NCBI RefSeq assembly: GCF_007860185.1
Contig: NZ_SJPY01000002.1
Span: 124,001 to 188,000, forward strand
Length of the DNA stretch: 64,000 nucleotides
Origin: Novipirellula aureliae
Lineage (GTDB): Bacteria > Planctomycetota > Planctomycetia > Pirellulales > Pirellulaceae
Reading direction: 5' to 3'
Shown here: positions 1 through 8,049 of the stretch, piece by piece
Position numbering within the stretch: position 1 is the first letter of the stretch
Layout: every line of letters begins with the position of its first letter
The notes under the pieces: model-generated
Told to the model about the DNA's origin: nothing
The model's input: only the letters and a program-made list of their open reading frames with translations
Databases searched by the model: none
Program-made: the position numbers and the translations under genes

Positions 1-1
1 A

Positions 2-304
2 GCAGAATCGAGCCGCAAAGCGGCGATTTGGGCCGTCCATCAAGCGATGCAGCAAGTATTTCCGATTGATGACCAACCCGCGACCAACCCAACCAATCAT
101 CAAGCCGATTCGCCCCTGACCGTGATCATGCTCACGAAGAAACTCAAGGTCAGCGAACGCGGATTTGACCGCAGCGACGCGGGCGAATTATCGACGTTGG
201 AAGTAATGAACGAGTGGAATCAGATGGTCTCGACTCTAGACCGACTTGAACGAATGATGCACGGTTGGGACAGTTGCACCGTTGGGAATGACCAGACACG
301 GTGA
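2..304 (+). CDS. 3' end of an unidentified gene (partial)
   Basis: The frame is open from the left edge of the window and stops with TGA at 302-304, so about 100 residues are visible. It could be the end of a gene that begins outside the window, or a short gene starting at the ATG at 47. The second half is rich in Leu, Met and Glu (for example VMNEWNQMVSTLDRLERMM) and looks helical. I recognise no family and no membrane segment. It is on the same strand as the alpha-CTD gene about 300 bp downstream but is separated from it by a repeat-bearing spacer, so it is probably a separate transcription unit. Confidence 0.45.
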   Translation, partial: AESSRKAAIWAVHQAMQQVFPIDDQPATNPTNHQADSPLTVIMLTKKLKVSERGFDRSDAGELSTLEVMNEWNQMVSTLDRLERMMHGWDSCTVGNDQTR

Positions 305-603
305 TGCACATGCCGCTTGTGTCTCACCAGAAAAGGTTTGTGTCTCACCAGAAAAGGGACGTGTTGGGAAAGCGGGCGTCACTTGGTATGCTTTCAACCG
401 CTAGCAAAAAATAGCGAAGTGCTACAGCGACGGATGAACGAACGTTTTTTCCTTGGGCATTTGCCAAGCGTTTCCAAATGGCGTAATATCGTTTGTCGAT
501 TCGTATCAAAATCGTGTTTGAAGACCGAAGAGAGAATCGAAGAGTATTGACCGAGGATTCTGTCGATTACGCATTTTGTCTGTTACCCGAAGGAGTTGGA
601 AAG
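305..603. other. Spacer with a 20-bp direct repeat
   Basis: This stretch has no convincing gene. It holds a perfect 20-bp direct repeat at 317-336 and 338-357 (TTGTGTCTCACCAGAAAAGG), separated by one base. The rest should contain the promoter and leader of the alpha-CTD gene; a clear ribosome binding site (AGGAG, 591-595) sits 8 bases before its ATG. No terminator for the upstream gene is evident. Confidence 0.5.
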
Positions 604-873
604 ATGACACGTATCCCTTTAAGCCAGGCCGATGAGGAAGCTCGTTTGAAAACGGAGCGATTGGATTTGAGCATTGCCGAGATGGGACTGTCGGTGCGAA
701 CCACGAATTGCCTGGAAGAGACGGGAATTTTGACCGTCCGCGACCTGCTTCAAGCGACCCCAAAGAAATTGATGAACATCAGCAACTTTGGCGAGAAAAC
801 GCTAGAGGAAGTCTACGAGGCCCTTGAGGCTCTAGGGTTCTATCGTCCAGGTCGCAAAACGACTCCGGCCTAG
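604..873 (+). CDS. Standalone RNA polymerase alpha C-terminal-domain-like protein
   Basis: The 89-residue product matches the C-terminal domain of RNA polymerase alpha: the segment around residues 28-76 (LSVRTTNCLEETGI..TVRDLL and NFGEKTLEEVYEAL) carries the two helix-hairpin-helix turns that, in the alpha subunit, contact UP-element DNA and activators. There is no N-terminal assembly domain, so this is not RpoA itself. It may act as a small DNA-binding regulator or polymerase-associated factor; that role is inference. ATG 604 is chosen because AGGAG lies 8 bases upstream; an in-frame start at 493 has no such site. The next gene starts 7 bp after its stop, suggesting an operon with the membrane-protein/ATPase genes. 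Confidence 0.85.
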   Translation: MTRIPLSQADEEARLKTERLDLSIAEMGLSVRTTNCLEETGILTVRDLLQATPKKLMNISNFGEKTLEEVYEALEALGFYRPGRKTTPA

Positions 874-880
874 TTTTACG

Positions 881-1924
881 ATGCCCCGATTCCCAAAGCC
901 TTGGACCAAAAAACGGGGCAAACGTCAAATCGGCTACGCCCTTGGCGGTATCGTTGGCGAAGCGTTATTTTACGCTTCGCTTTTCTTCGTTGGCGTGTTC
1001 GCATTGTCGACGGTGCTGATCGCTTGGTTTGTCCCCGAGCGAGCGCTGAATGTCTCTTCCCAAACGCTTTCGAGTTCACTCAGTTACTGGGTCTTCGGAA
1101 TATTGTCGATTGCGTTGATCCTCAGCGGCGTCGGCGGATTGCTCTATCGGTTGTCGGCGATTTCGACCAGTCATGAACGTCGCTTATCGGGACAAAGTAT
1201 TCTAGGCCCCGGTGCCGACGCCGAATCGAAATTGCCCAGTGTCCCGCAAGGCCGGATGTTGACGGACAGTCCGGGTGAGCGACTGACGTACCGACTAGCG
1301 ATGCAAAAGCCCGAGCACTCAGGAATTTTCGGGGCGGCGTTATTGGCTCTCCTTTGGAGTACCGTCTGGTTCGTTTTGTTATCCGTGGTCGTGTCAGGGT
1401 TCTATTACAATCGGCCCCGTTACATCTTAACATTCCTACTCGCTCCGCTCGGTGGAATTGCCTATTGGGCGTTCCGTTCGTTCATTATCCAACTTCGCCG
1501 AATCGCCGGAATTGGTGCTACAATCGTTGAAATCGGCGACCATCCCCTCATGCCGGGCGAGTCCTATCGAGTGTATGTTTGCCAAATGGGACGTTTGCGG
1601 CTAAGAAGAATAAAAATAATTTTGTGCTGCGAAGAACAGACATTTTACCGCCAAGGAACGGACGTTCGGGTAGAAAAACACGAAGCTTTTACACAAGTAA
1701 TTTTAAATCAGCGTGATGTGGACCTTGACCCACAGGCTCCTTGGGAACAACAATTGAGCTTTGATCTTCCTGAGAACATCATGCATTCGTTCGTCGGTTC
1801 TCACAATGCGATTCGCTGGAAGATCATCGTTTCAGGAGAGTCACGACCTTGGCCATCGTTTTGCCGAAGTTTTCCCGTTATCGTTCATCCACCCGGGTTG
1901 CCACCGAATCGCAGCCCGCGTTAA
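881..1924 (+). CDS. Four-helix membrane protein with C-terminal beta-sandwich (arrestin-like) domain
   Basis: The 347-residue protein starts with a basic segment (RFPKPWTKKRGKR) followed by hydrophobic helices at about 25-52, 68-90, 148-175 and 181-204. Residues about 213-345 form a soluble, beta-rich domain ending in RWKIIVSGE..F.VIV, the pattern of arrestin-like sandwiches seen at the end of DUF3592-type planctomycete membrane proteins; I assign this by pattern only. The following gene starts inside this one (76-bp overlap) and encodes a similar sandwich, then comes an ATPase, so the three may form a membrane complex. No catalytic motif is visible and the function is unknown. Confidence 0.75.
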   Translation: MPRFPKPWTKKRGKRQIGYALGGIVGEALFYASLFFVGVFALSTVLIAWFVPERALNVSSQTLSSSLSYWVFGILSIALILSGVGGLLYRLSAISTSHERRLSGQSILGPGADAESKLPSVPQGRMLTDSPGERLTYRLAMQKPEHSGIFGAALLALLWSTVWFVLLSVVVSGFYYNRPRYILTFLLAPLGGIAYWAFRSFIIQLRRIAGIGATIVEIGDHPLMPGESYRVYVCQMGRLRLRRIKIILCCEEQTFYRQGTDVRVEKHEAFTQVILNQRDVDLDPQAPWEQQLSFDLPENIMHSFVGSHNAIRWKIIVSGESRPWPSFCRSFPVIVHPPGLPPNRSPR

Positions 1925-2328
1925 ACGTTTCGTTGTGCCGTGAAGACGGAACCTACGAAGCGGGGGAGCAACTCAAGGCCCAGTGGCGGATTAGCCGCAT
2001 TTCGCTCGAACAACTACAAGGGCTTGAGGTTTCGGTGTTATGGCACACCGAGGGCAAGGGTGACGAGGATTTACACGTTCACCACTTCTATCGACTCGAC
2101 GAAGCGGAACTTCAAGAGCTTGGAATCGACGATGCGCAAGCGATTTCTTGTAAACTGCCACTTACTCCGCTTAGTTACCATGGCCATTTGATCCATTTGC
2201 GATGGTGCATTCGCCTACGATTATTCGTTGAGGGACGCCGGGAAATCGTTGCCGAGCAACCATTTTACCTCGTGTCTTGCCGCGGAGAAAAAACGTCGGT
2301 CATGACGCTTCGGTCTCAATCAGAGTAG
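1849..2328 (+). CDS. Small beta-sandwich (arrestin-like) protein
   Basis: This 159-residue protein has no membrane segment. Its core (YEAGEQLKAQWRIS, VSVLWHTEGKG, PLSYHGHLIHLRWCIRLRL, EQPFYLV) has the alternating pattern of an arrestin-like or Spo0M-like beta-sandwich and resembles the soluble tail of the upstream membrane protein. The start is a TTG at 1849, preceded by AGGAG at 1834-1838; no in-frame ATG exists before the last few residues. It overlaps the upstream gene by 76 bp and its TAG is directly followed by the ATG of the ATPase gene. That tight packing points to translational coupling and a shared role. Confidence 0.7.
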   Translation: MAIVLPKFSRYRSSTRVATESQPALNVSLCREDGTYEAGEQLKAQWRISRISLEQLQGLEVSVLWHTEGKGDEDLHVHHFYRLDEAELQELGIDDAQAISCKLPLTPLSYHGHLIHLRWCIRLRLFVEGRREIVAEQPFYLVSCRGEKTSVMTLRSQSE

Positions 2329-2985
2329 ATGGAGATTTCGGAAGGTCACGACTTAATCTCGAACCCGTTTTGCACTCGTTTCGTTCGTCCAGGAGCGATT
2401 CCTTATCGGTTCGACGAGGCGGAGTTGCCGGGCACACACGGCGCCGATTCGGCTCTCGACCGAATGACCACGCGAGTCGTGCAAGTACGTTTCAGCGTCA
2501 TCGTTGGCCCACATGGCAGCGGAAAATCCACTCTGCTGCAAACCTTACTCCCCAATCTGCAAACTGCTTTCTGCGATTTTGCCAAAGTCCATCTGATTGC
2601 ATCGCAGCCGTGTCAGCGACCCATAATGGAAGCGTCGAACGGACTCGTTAGCGGTGGATTGTTGGTCGTCGACGGGATGGAACAATTAGCAACTTGGCAG
2701 CGAAAATTCCTACTGTGGCGTTCAAAACGCCGCAATCATTCTATTTTGGCAACCGCGCACCGCCCGTTGCGTGGTTTTGAAATCCTGCAAACAACGGCGT
2801 TGTCCGCGCAGAAAATTAGAGAGCTGACCAAGCAGCGAATCGCTTCGATGTCCGAGAATACCCAACAAATGATTCTAAACGAACTGTCAAACAGGCCACT
2901 GGGTCCCGAAACCAACTTGCGTGAACTCTGGTTCGACCTCTACGACATCGCCGAACGAATGATTGCCTTAGAACGCCGGGGGTGA
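2329..2985 (+). CDS. Small P-loop ATPase
   Basis: The 218-residue protein has a clear Walker A motif, GPHGSGKST, at residues 60-68 and a probable Walker B, LLVVDGME, with Asp115. A region at about 135-150 (HSILATAHRP) resembles the sensor-1 strand of ATPases, where a polar residue follows the fourth strand. It lacks an ABC signature motif. The C-terminal third is helical and unassigned. Its ATG directly abuts the TAG of the beta-sandwich gene, so it is very likely co-translated. It could be an energising or regulatory partner of the membrane protein encoded at 881-1924; no substrate can be read from the sequence. Confidence 0.8.
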   Translation: MEISEGHDLISNPFCTRFVRPGAIPYRFDEAELPGTHGADSALDRMTTRVVQVRFSVIVGPHGSGKSTLLQTLLPNLQTAFCDFAKVHLIASQPCQRPIMEASNGLVSGGLLVVDGMEQLATWQRKFLLWRSKRRNHSILATAHRPLRGFEILQTTALSAQKIRELTKQRIASMSENTQQMILNELSNRPLGPETNLRELWFDLYDIAERMIALERRG

Positions 2986-3052
2986 TAATCTATGTCTGTC
3001 CCGCGGTGGGAAAAATTCAATCCGTTTCACTTGTCCTTATTGAAAGCAACCC

Positions 3053-3418
3053 ATGTCGGCTATCACGACCCAAATCAACGGCGAAATTTTGCTAGTTGGC
3101 TTCACGGATAGTAAAATTCTCGATTCTCAACGGATCGAACAAGTCGGACGCGAATTGCAAGCCGCAGTCCCTCAAGCAATCCACAAAAAGATGCTACTCG
3201 TTTTTCGTGGCGTCTCCTTCATGTCCTCGGCAATGATCACCAAGTTGGTGATGCTCAACAAAGGCTGTAAAGCTCAAGGGGTAACATTGAAGTTCTGTGA
3301 AGTTTCGCCCAATGTCATGGAGGTCTTCAAGATCACCAAATTGAATAAAATTTTTGACATACAAGAAAGCGAAGAAAAGGCAGTCGCAAGCTTTGACAAA
3401 AAAGGTTGGTTCGGTTAA
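3053..3418 (+). CDS. STAS-domain protein (anti-sigma factor antagonist family)
   Basis: The 121-residue protein is a single STAS domain: N-terminal strands (ILLVGFTDSKIL), then KKMLLVFRGVSFMSSAMITKLV, where the canonical '(D)SSG' phosphorylation loop reads Ser58-Ser59, and ALGVTLKFCEV-type strands after it. STAS proteins of this type bind anti-sigma kinases and are switched by serine phosphorylation. The usual Asp before the phospho-serine is Ser here, so phospho-regulation could differ. The histidine-kinase gene begins 4 bp after its stop, suggesting the two work together. A separate function from the ATPase operon is likely, because a 67-bp gap precedes it. Confidence 0.88.
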   Translation: MSAITTQINGEILLVGFTDSKILDSQRIEQVGRELQAAVPQAIHKKMLLVFRGVSFMSSAMITKLVMLNKGCKAQGVTLKFCEVSPNVMEVFKITKLNKIFDIQESEEKAVASFDKKGWFG

Positions 3419-3422
3419 GCCG

Positions 3423-4079
3423 ATGGACGAAGACAGGTTGACGGAGCTGATTGAAAGCGAGCGTTCAGCGATAGGCCATGAAATTCATGATTCCATGCTG
3501 CCGCTTCTGTTCGGAGCCTCGGCGGTACTGCATCGAGAAATCGAGCGAGCCAACAGCGACCAAACCGATATCGAACGATTAGAAAAAGCGACGGCTTGGG
3601 TCGATGAAGCGATGCGGATTGGCCGCAACATCCTCAGCTTGGCCCATGCACCCAAATTCGACTCCGCACAAGACACAGCATCCTGGGATGCCGAAGTCGA
3701 ATCGACCGTCGAGGGAGTCTTGGATGTCGGTGAAGATTTGCCGTGGACATTGAAAATGGATGTCTCGGAAAAGGCAAAAATAGTTTCCGCCCCGGTAGCG
3801 ACCGCCGCCTATCGAATCTCCGTCGAAGCGGTTCGCAATGCCATCCGCCACGGCAAAGCCACCGAGGTGCAAATCACCGCGTCTGTTGAAAACAGCACTT
3901 TGCACCTGAGTGTCCACGACAACGGCAACGGTTTTGACGTTAACGCCATTCCCGACGATCGGTATGGAATCCGAACGATGAAAGGGCGAGCAAAATTGGT
4001 TGGCGGAACACTACGAGTGGAATCACGCTGTTCGGGTCCAACGATCGTCCATTTCGATTGTCATGTGAATGGTTCATGA
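3423..4079 (+). CDS. Minimal cytoplasmic histidine kinase (NarL-partner type)
   Basis: The 218-residue protein contains only a dimerisation/phosphotransfer segment (IGHEIHDSMLPLLFG, predicted phospho-His22) and a HATPase_c domain with N box (EAVRNAIRHGKA), G1 box (DNGNGF) and a G2-like region (YGIRTMKGRA). This is the HisKA_3 arrangement of NarX/LiaS-like kinases, but there is no sensor or membrane domain and no adjacent response-regulator gene. ATG 3423 is chosen because the kinase homology begins right after it; an in-frame upstream extension would overlap the STAS gene. Input may come from the STAS partner, which is inference. Confidence 0.85.
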   Translation: MDEDRLTELIESERSAIGHEIHDSMLPLLFGASAVLHREIERANSDQTDIERLEKATAWVDEAMRIGRNILSLAHAPKFDSAQDTASWDAEVESTVEGVLDVGEDLPWTLKMDVSEKAKIVSAPVATAAYRISVEAVRNAIRHGKATEVQITASVENSTLHLSVHDNGNGFDVNAIPDDRYGIRTMKGRAKLVGGTLRVESRCSGPTIVHFDCHVNGS

Positions 4080-4179
4080 CGCAACAGCAAATCCGGGCCG
4101 AGAGCAGGTAACTGCCGTTAGGGAGCAAAGTCCCGTGCCGGTGGCGTAGCAGCGGATAGAGAAAGCACCGAATTGCCAA

Positions 4180-4306
4180 GTGCTTTGTCACAACGAAGCA
4201 TGAGGGCAAGCATCTTTCGTGGCTGTGGCTTCCAGCCGCAGCTTACTGGGGCAAGATGCCCCAGCCACACGGTTGCCAAGCCTAAAATCAAGCCGTGACA
4301 AAGCAC
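4180..4306. repeat. Single-copy palindromic element related to the 70-bp array
   Basis: In the spacer downstream of the kinase gene, perfect 12-bp inverted repeats (GTGCTTTGTCAC at 4180-4191, GTGACAAAGCAC at 4295-4306) bracket an element. Its interior at about 4217-4268 matches, on the opposite strand, both outer edges of the tandem array at 20131-20637. It includes the GGGGCA-TCT-TGCCCC hairpin and an imperfect 9-bp stem centred on TTCC at about 4231. The rest of 4080-4332 shows no gene. It looks like a small non-autonomous mobile or REP-like unit. Confidence 0.7.
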
Positions 4307-4332
4307 GAGAGCCGATACGGCTAACACGTGGA

Positions 4333-4578
4333 TTAGGACTTCGTCGTCGCGTTCATGTCCTTGAGCGACTTCCCTAGCCGTTTCCGGCTATTGTTTGTCG
4401 TTCGCGAGCGTGTCGTGGTTTTGGTTGGTTCACCATCACCGACCAAGAGTGCTGCCACATTGGGGTGTAGCTCATCGGTATCGGTTGGCGTACCTATCTG
4501 TTCGACGGCATCGCTAACGCCTAGCAACACCGATTGGCGGACTCCGTCGCGAAGCCATTCGAAAAAATTGACATTCAT
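4333..4578 (-). CDS. Small conserved protein starting MNVNFFEWLRDGVRQSV
   Basis: An 81-residue protein. The ATG at 4578 is preceded on the minus strand by a purine-rich GGAGAGA site, which supports this start over an in-frame one 30 bp upstream. Residues 1-28 (NFFEWLRDGVRQSVLLGVSDAV) look like an amphipathic helix; the C-terminal half is basic and Ser/Thr-rich (TKTTTRSRTTNNSRKR), probably disordered. I have seen this opening in hypothetical proteins of planctomycetes, but no function is known to me. It lies downstream of the coiled-coil gene on the same strand, separated by about 200 bp containing an inverted repeat. Confidence 0.65.
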   Translation of the reverse strand: MNVNFFEWLRDGVRQSVLLGVSDAVEQIGTPTDTDELHPNVAALLVGDGEPTKTTTRSRTTNNSRKRLGKSLKDMNATTKS

Positions 4579-4633
4579 TGTCTCTCTCCGTTTTTTGATT
4601 TTGTTCATGCTAGGCTCATACCGAACGAGTCTA

Positions 4634-4731
4634 GGCTTTGTCCGAAAAGGAGGCTGCCCCCTTTAGAAGACATTCTTTTTAATCGTTCTCGACTTGTCTG
4701 GAGAGGGTCAGACCCCTTTTCGGACAAAGCC
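4634..4731. repeat. 17-bp perfect inverted repeat around a GGGTCAGACCCC motif
   Basis: GGCTTTGTCCGAAAAGG at 4634-4650 is repeated inverted at 4715-4731, with 64 bp between the arms. The right arm is preceded by GGGTCAGACCCC (4705-4716), itself a short palindrome. The pair lies between two leftward genes and may be a remnant of a small transposable element or a transcript-end structure. Confidence 0.55.
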
Positions 4732-4786
4732 AAGCCAACTTTCAAGTTGCTTGTAGGCAACGGACGTCGCCGGTGTCCAGAGCGGA

Positions 4787-5236
4787 TTAACCGCTTGAAA
4801 GATCCAATTGACCGCCTGTTGAAGGGGTATGGTGCGATCGGTTGTAAACTTGATTCGCCTGGATTGCCCCGTCACTACGTAGGATTTCCTCTTCGATGCG
4901 GGTTCGGCTTTGCTCGAGTTGCCGCTCGCAATCGACCTCCATTTCCATCAACTCGGCTAGCATTTTCTCGCATTTTTCGTGTTGATGCCGACACTCGCTC
5001 CGTATCGATTGACTCACCCAAGCTCTGGCTTCGGGATCATCTTGAATGGCATGATGCAATTGCTTGGAATAGAGATTCAACCGTTCAAGCGGTTGTTGTT
5101 TTTCCGCCAACAATTGCATCAGTTCGTTCATGCGTCCCGCTTCCACCGCTGATTTTTGCTGATACGTCATTTGCATTAGCTCAGTCAATGCTTCGTACCT
5201 CCTTGCCACCAAATCAGCTACTTCGCTTCCATTCAT
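4787..5236 (-). CDS. Coiled-coil protein, possibly FlgN-like
   Basis: A 149-residue, almost entirely helical protein with heptad-like Leu/Met spacing (EALTELMQMTYQQKSAVEAG, MNELMQLLAEKQQPLERL). The pattern of short helices with a conserved-looking 'LLAEKQ.LLE.L' segment resembles the flagellar chaperone FlgN, but no flagellar genes are nearby and the match is weak. It starts 12 bp after the stop of the large TPR gene on the same strand, so the two are probably one transcript. The C-terminal 25 residues are polar and probably disordered. Confidence 0.7.
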   Translation of the reverse strand: MNGSEVADLVARRYEALTELMQMTYQQKSAVEAGRMNELMQLLAEKQQPLERLNLYSKQLHHAIQDDPEARAWVSQSIRSECRHQHEKCEKMLAELMEMEVDCERQLEQSRTRIEEEILRSDGAIQANQVYNRSHHTPSTGGQLDLSSG

Positions 5237-5248
5237 ATTGTTCGTGCC

Positions 5249-7813
5249 CTAAGTTTGGTTTGTTATTCCATCGGTCGTTTGAATCCCCGACTTCATCCAA
5301 GCGATCAACTGCTCCCATCCTTGGCGGTCATAGCGAGTTGTTTTAGCAAATTGGTCATTAAACGACCGCGGGATTCGTTGCAAAACAACCTCAGCTTGCC
5401 GAATCATCAGATCCGCTTCGTGAGATCGCCCGAGAGCTCGAGCACAGCTGATTTGTCCCAGAATTGCCTCGAGCGCTGGCGGTTCGTTCATATAACGAAG
5501 CGCAACGGTCCGATAGGCCGTCGCCGCCTCCTCATATTGTTCGAGTTCTTTTAGCGTGTCAGCTTCGGACAAAAAGCAATTGCGCAGCATCGCGGTAGAA
5601 TCGTCTGCAAGAGTTCGTTCATCTTCTCGAATAAGAAGTTTGTCTTTGAGATTTCGAAAACCATCGAGGGCAAGCTCGAGTTCCGTGTTCACTCGATTTC
5701 TTAGTGAGCGGCGAGCCGCATCAAGGATATCAGGCATCTTGGATTCGAGCCGGGGCCACTCTGCGGCAAGCACATGACTTCGAGCAGCCAAGTATGCGGC
5801 CGACTCGGCTCGCCGAAGGGGCCAATAACGTTCGGCGGCTTCGTCCAGTCGACGAATCGCAGCAACCAGGATTGCTTGGTTGTTTTTCAACAATTCCATT
5901 CGCTCCGCAGGGTCGGCGTGTTCCGCTTTGAGATGATTTTCATAAGCCTTCTGATAGAGCAACTCGGCAAGCGTGAACAGCGAATCTCGCCACGCCGGAC
6001 TTTGCGGCGTCAATTCACCATCCTGCAAATTATCGATCAAGTATTGGCGAGCCATAGGAAGATTCCCTTGTTCACCATAGGCCATCGCCAACAACAAGCG
6101 GGCATCGTAACGAAGCGGATCTCTTTCATACTCGGCAACACAGGTTTCAAGCGACTCAATCGCTTCCGCTGCCTTATTGTCGGCCAGTAACGCCCTGCCA
6201 AAAGCAACGAGTCCTCGGGGTTGTCGGCGACGTTCTTCGTAACGTAGATAGGGACGTAGCAGTCGAATGCTTCTTTCGAAATGGCGACCTTGCTGGTATG
6301 CATCGATTGCCGACCACTGCGTTTGCAAGTACCGTTCGGTATCAAAATCGAGTTCGGCGGCTCGGGCAAATGCGTCCCCAGCCGCACGAAACCGTTGGCG
6401 TGCAAGCTTCGATGCGGTGGGCGACACGTCACCACCATTGGTTGTCCCTTCCTCAAGGGTGCGCAGCGCCCAATCCTGATAAGCCATCCCCTCTTGCATC
6501 AAGGCTTCACTCGGAATAAAGACGGGCGTCAGGGTCCGTGACATGTCGATAGCTGCTTCATAATCGCCATGCAGACGAACCGTTTCAAGAGCAACAATGA
6601 TCCGCCGCCGAAAGTCTTTAAGAGAAACCAAGCCAGGATCGAATCCGTTGGGATCACCAATCTCGCGGATTAAGAAGCGAAGCGTTTGAAGCATCTCCAC
6701 TCCGCGATTTAACTTTGCCAGCAACTCGACCTCCTCCAAGCCACCGATGATCGCTTCGGCACCGAACGGGCGTTGTTGCCGAACAGCGGTCATTTGAATG
6801 AGCGCTTGGTCAAACAATCCTTGGCAAATCAAGGCGCGAGCGGCCCAAAGCTGAGCGCGAGCAACCGTATCGGGCAAACCTTCACGAAAGACATCTTCCA
6901 AGTCCGCCATCGTATCAGCTAGTTCCGAAATGACGGCACTGCGATCTTCACGCGTTTCCGATGGTTCTCGGCCATAGCGTTGGATCGACCGGCGAATGCG
7001 AGCGACACCACGGGCTAACTTAATTTGTTCTGCATAGTCTGGAGCATGGACGACGGATTGCGAGCGGATGACGATAGGTCTCTTCAGCATCGCGTGAGCG
7101 AGTTCTTCCGCGTCTTCGTAACGTCCCAGCTGGCCTAGTGCATCCAGGCGGATCAATTCGCCCTCGTGACGAGCTGCTTCACCCTGTGTTTGATCCGCTA
7201 AGTAAAGATCGATCGTTGACAGCGCCAAGCCAGCCGAAGGTTGCGTTGAATTTAGTTGGGACATTGCTAGCATGGGTAGCAATGACCTTCGTAGGGTTGG
7301 GTCGCGGTCAATTGCCTGCTTGAGAACACCGACCGCTTTGTCAAATTCGCCGAGTCGGTAGTAGGCTTCCCCCAAATACCGATTGCCTTCGACTTCTCGA
7401 CCTAAAGGAAAACCGCTGGAGGCGACCCGTTCGAGTATTGGCAAGGCCCTGGCGAGCCATTGTCGTTTCGCTCGCGGCAACTCGCTTTCATTCGCTCTGG
7501 CAACGTATCCAACGGCCATCAGAAAGTCTCGTTGAGCCTGTAGCTCTTTCGCGTCGGCAATCTGAACGGTTTGAGCCAATTCGCCTGCTAACACCAAGTT
7601 GCCTTCGACATATTGGCGAGAAGCAATTTCTAGGGTTTCATTTGGATCGGGTGGAGCAACACCCCACCATGCTGAAAAGATTGCACCAAGTCCGACGACG
7701 GCGGCGGCGGCAGCCGTCAACATCAGCGCCATCGTCACCCGGTCATACGGACGATGCGGTGCTGCTGCTACACCTTCCGAGCCGTCTCGTTTCGGGTTCT
7801 TATTTTTAGGCAT
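5249..7813 (-). CDS. Large membrane-anchored TPR protein
   Basis: About 854 residues. After a short basic, proline-containing N-terminus a single hydrophobic segment (MALMLTAAAAAVVGLGAIFSAWWG, residues about 28-51) should anchor it in the inner membrane with the rest in the periplasm. The remainder is helical and contains TPR-type repeats, for example YLGEAYYRLGEFDKAVGVL and further repeats near residues 455-640 (LLAMAYGEQGNLPMARQYL). TPR arrays bind other proteins; partners cannot be inferred. ATG 7813 is preferred because homologues usually begin with a short basic tail before the anchor; an in-frame ATG at 7876 would add 21 residues. The coiled-coil gene follows 12 bp downstream. Confidence 0.85.
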   Translation of the reverse strand: MPKNKNPKRDGSEGVAAAPHRPYDRVTMALMLTAAAAAVVGLGAIFSAWWGVAPPDPNETLEIASRQYVEGNLVLAGELAQTVQIADAKELQAQRDFLMAVGYVARANESELPRAKRQWLARALPILERVASSGFPLGREVEGNRYLGEAYYRLGEFDKAVGVLKQAIDRDPTLRRSLLPMLAMSQLNSTQPSAGLALSTIDLYLADQTQGEAARHEGELIRLDALGQLGRYEDAEELAHAMLKRPIVIRSQSVVHAPDYAEQIKLARGVARIRRSIQRYGREPSETREDRSAVISELADTMADLEDVFREGLPDTVARAQLWAARALICQGLFDQALIQMTAVRQQRPFGAEAIIGGLEEVELLAKLNRGVEMLQTLRFLIREIGDPNGFDPGLVSLKDFRRRIIVALETVRLHGDYEAAIDMSRTLTPVFIPSEALMQEGMAYQDWALRTLEEGTTNGGDVSPTASKLARQRFRAAGDAFARAAELDFDTERYLQTQWSAIDAYQQGRHFERSIRLLRPYLRYEERRRQPRGLVAFGRALLADNKAAEAIESLETCVAEYERDPLRYDARLLLAMAYGEQGNLPMARQYLIDNLQDGELTPQSPAWRDSLFTLAELLYQKAYENHLKAEHADPAERMELLKNNQAILVAAIRRLDEAAERYWPLRRAESAAYLAARSHVLAAEWPRLESKMPDILDAARRSLRNRVNTELELALDGFRNLKDKLLIREDERTLADDSTAMLRNCFLSEADTLKELEQYEEAATAYRTVALRYMNEPPALEAILGQISCARALGRSHEADLMIRQAEVVLQRIPRSFNDQFAKTTRYDRQGWEQLIAWMKSGIQTTDGITNQT

Positions 7814-8049
7814 GAGTTGCTTGGGATACGCGGTACGGACGGATCGTTTGAATGACCAATACCGATTGAAACTCATGCCTTACCGAAAACAGACCTGATA
7901 CGTCAAGCAAGATCTTAGCCCGGATTATTCATGCTCATTCGTAGAGTGTTTCTCCAAGGATTCCCCAAGCGAAGGATTTCCGTCAACGTCATCCCTGCTC
8001 ACGGATGCCAACGCAAGTCGATCGACAAGCCACCGACCCAATATCGCAT
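7814..8049. other. Spacer carrying a TTAGCCCGGATTATTCAT motif
   Basis: No gene is evident. The sequence TTAGCCCGGATTATTCAT at 7916-7932 (approximately) is one base different from the outer arms of the nested inverted repeat at 62026-62446, so a member of the same repeat family is present here in single copy. The rest probably holds the TPR gene promoter. Confidence 0.4.
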
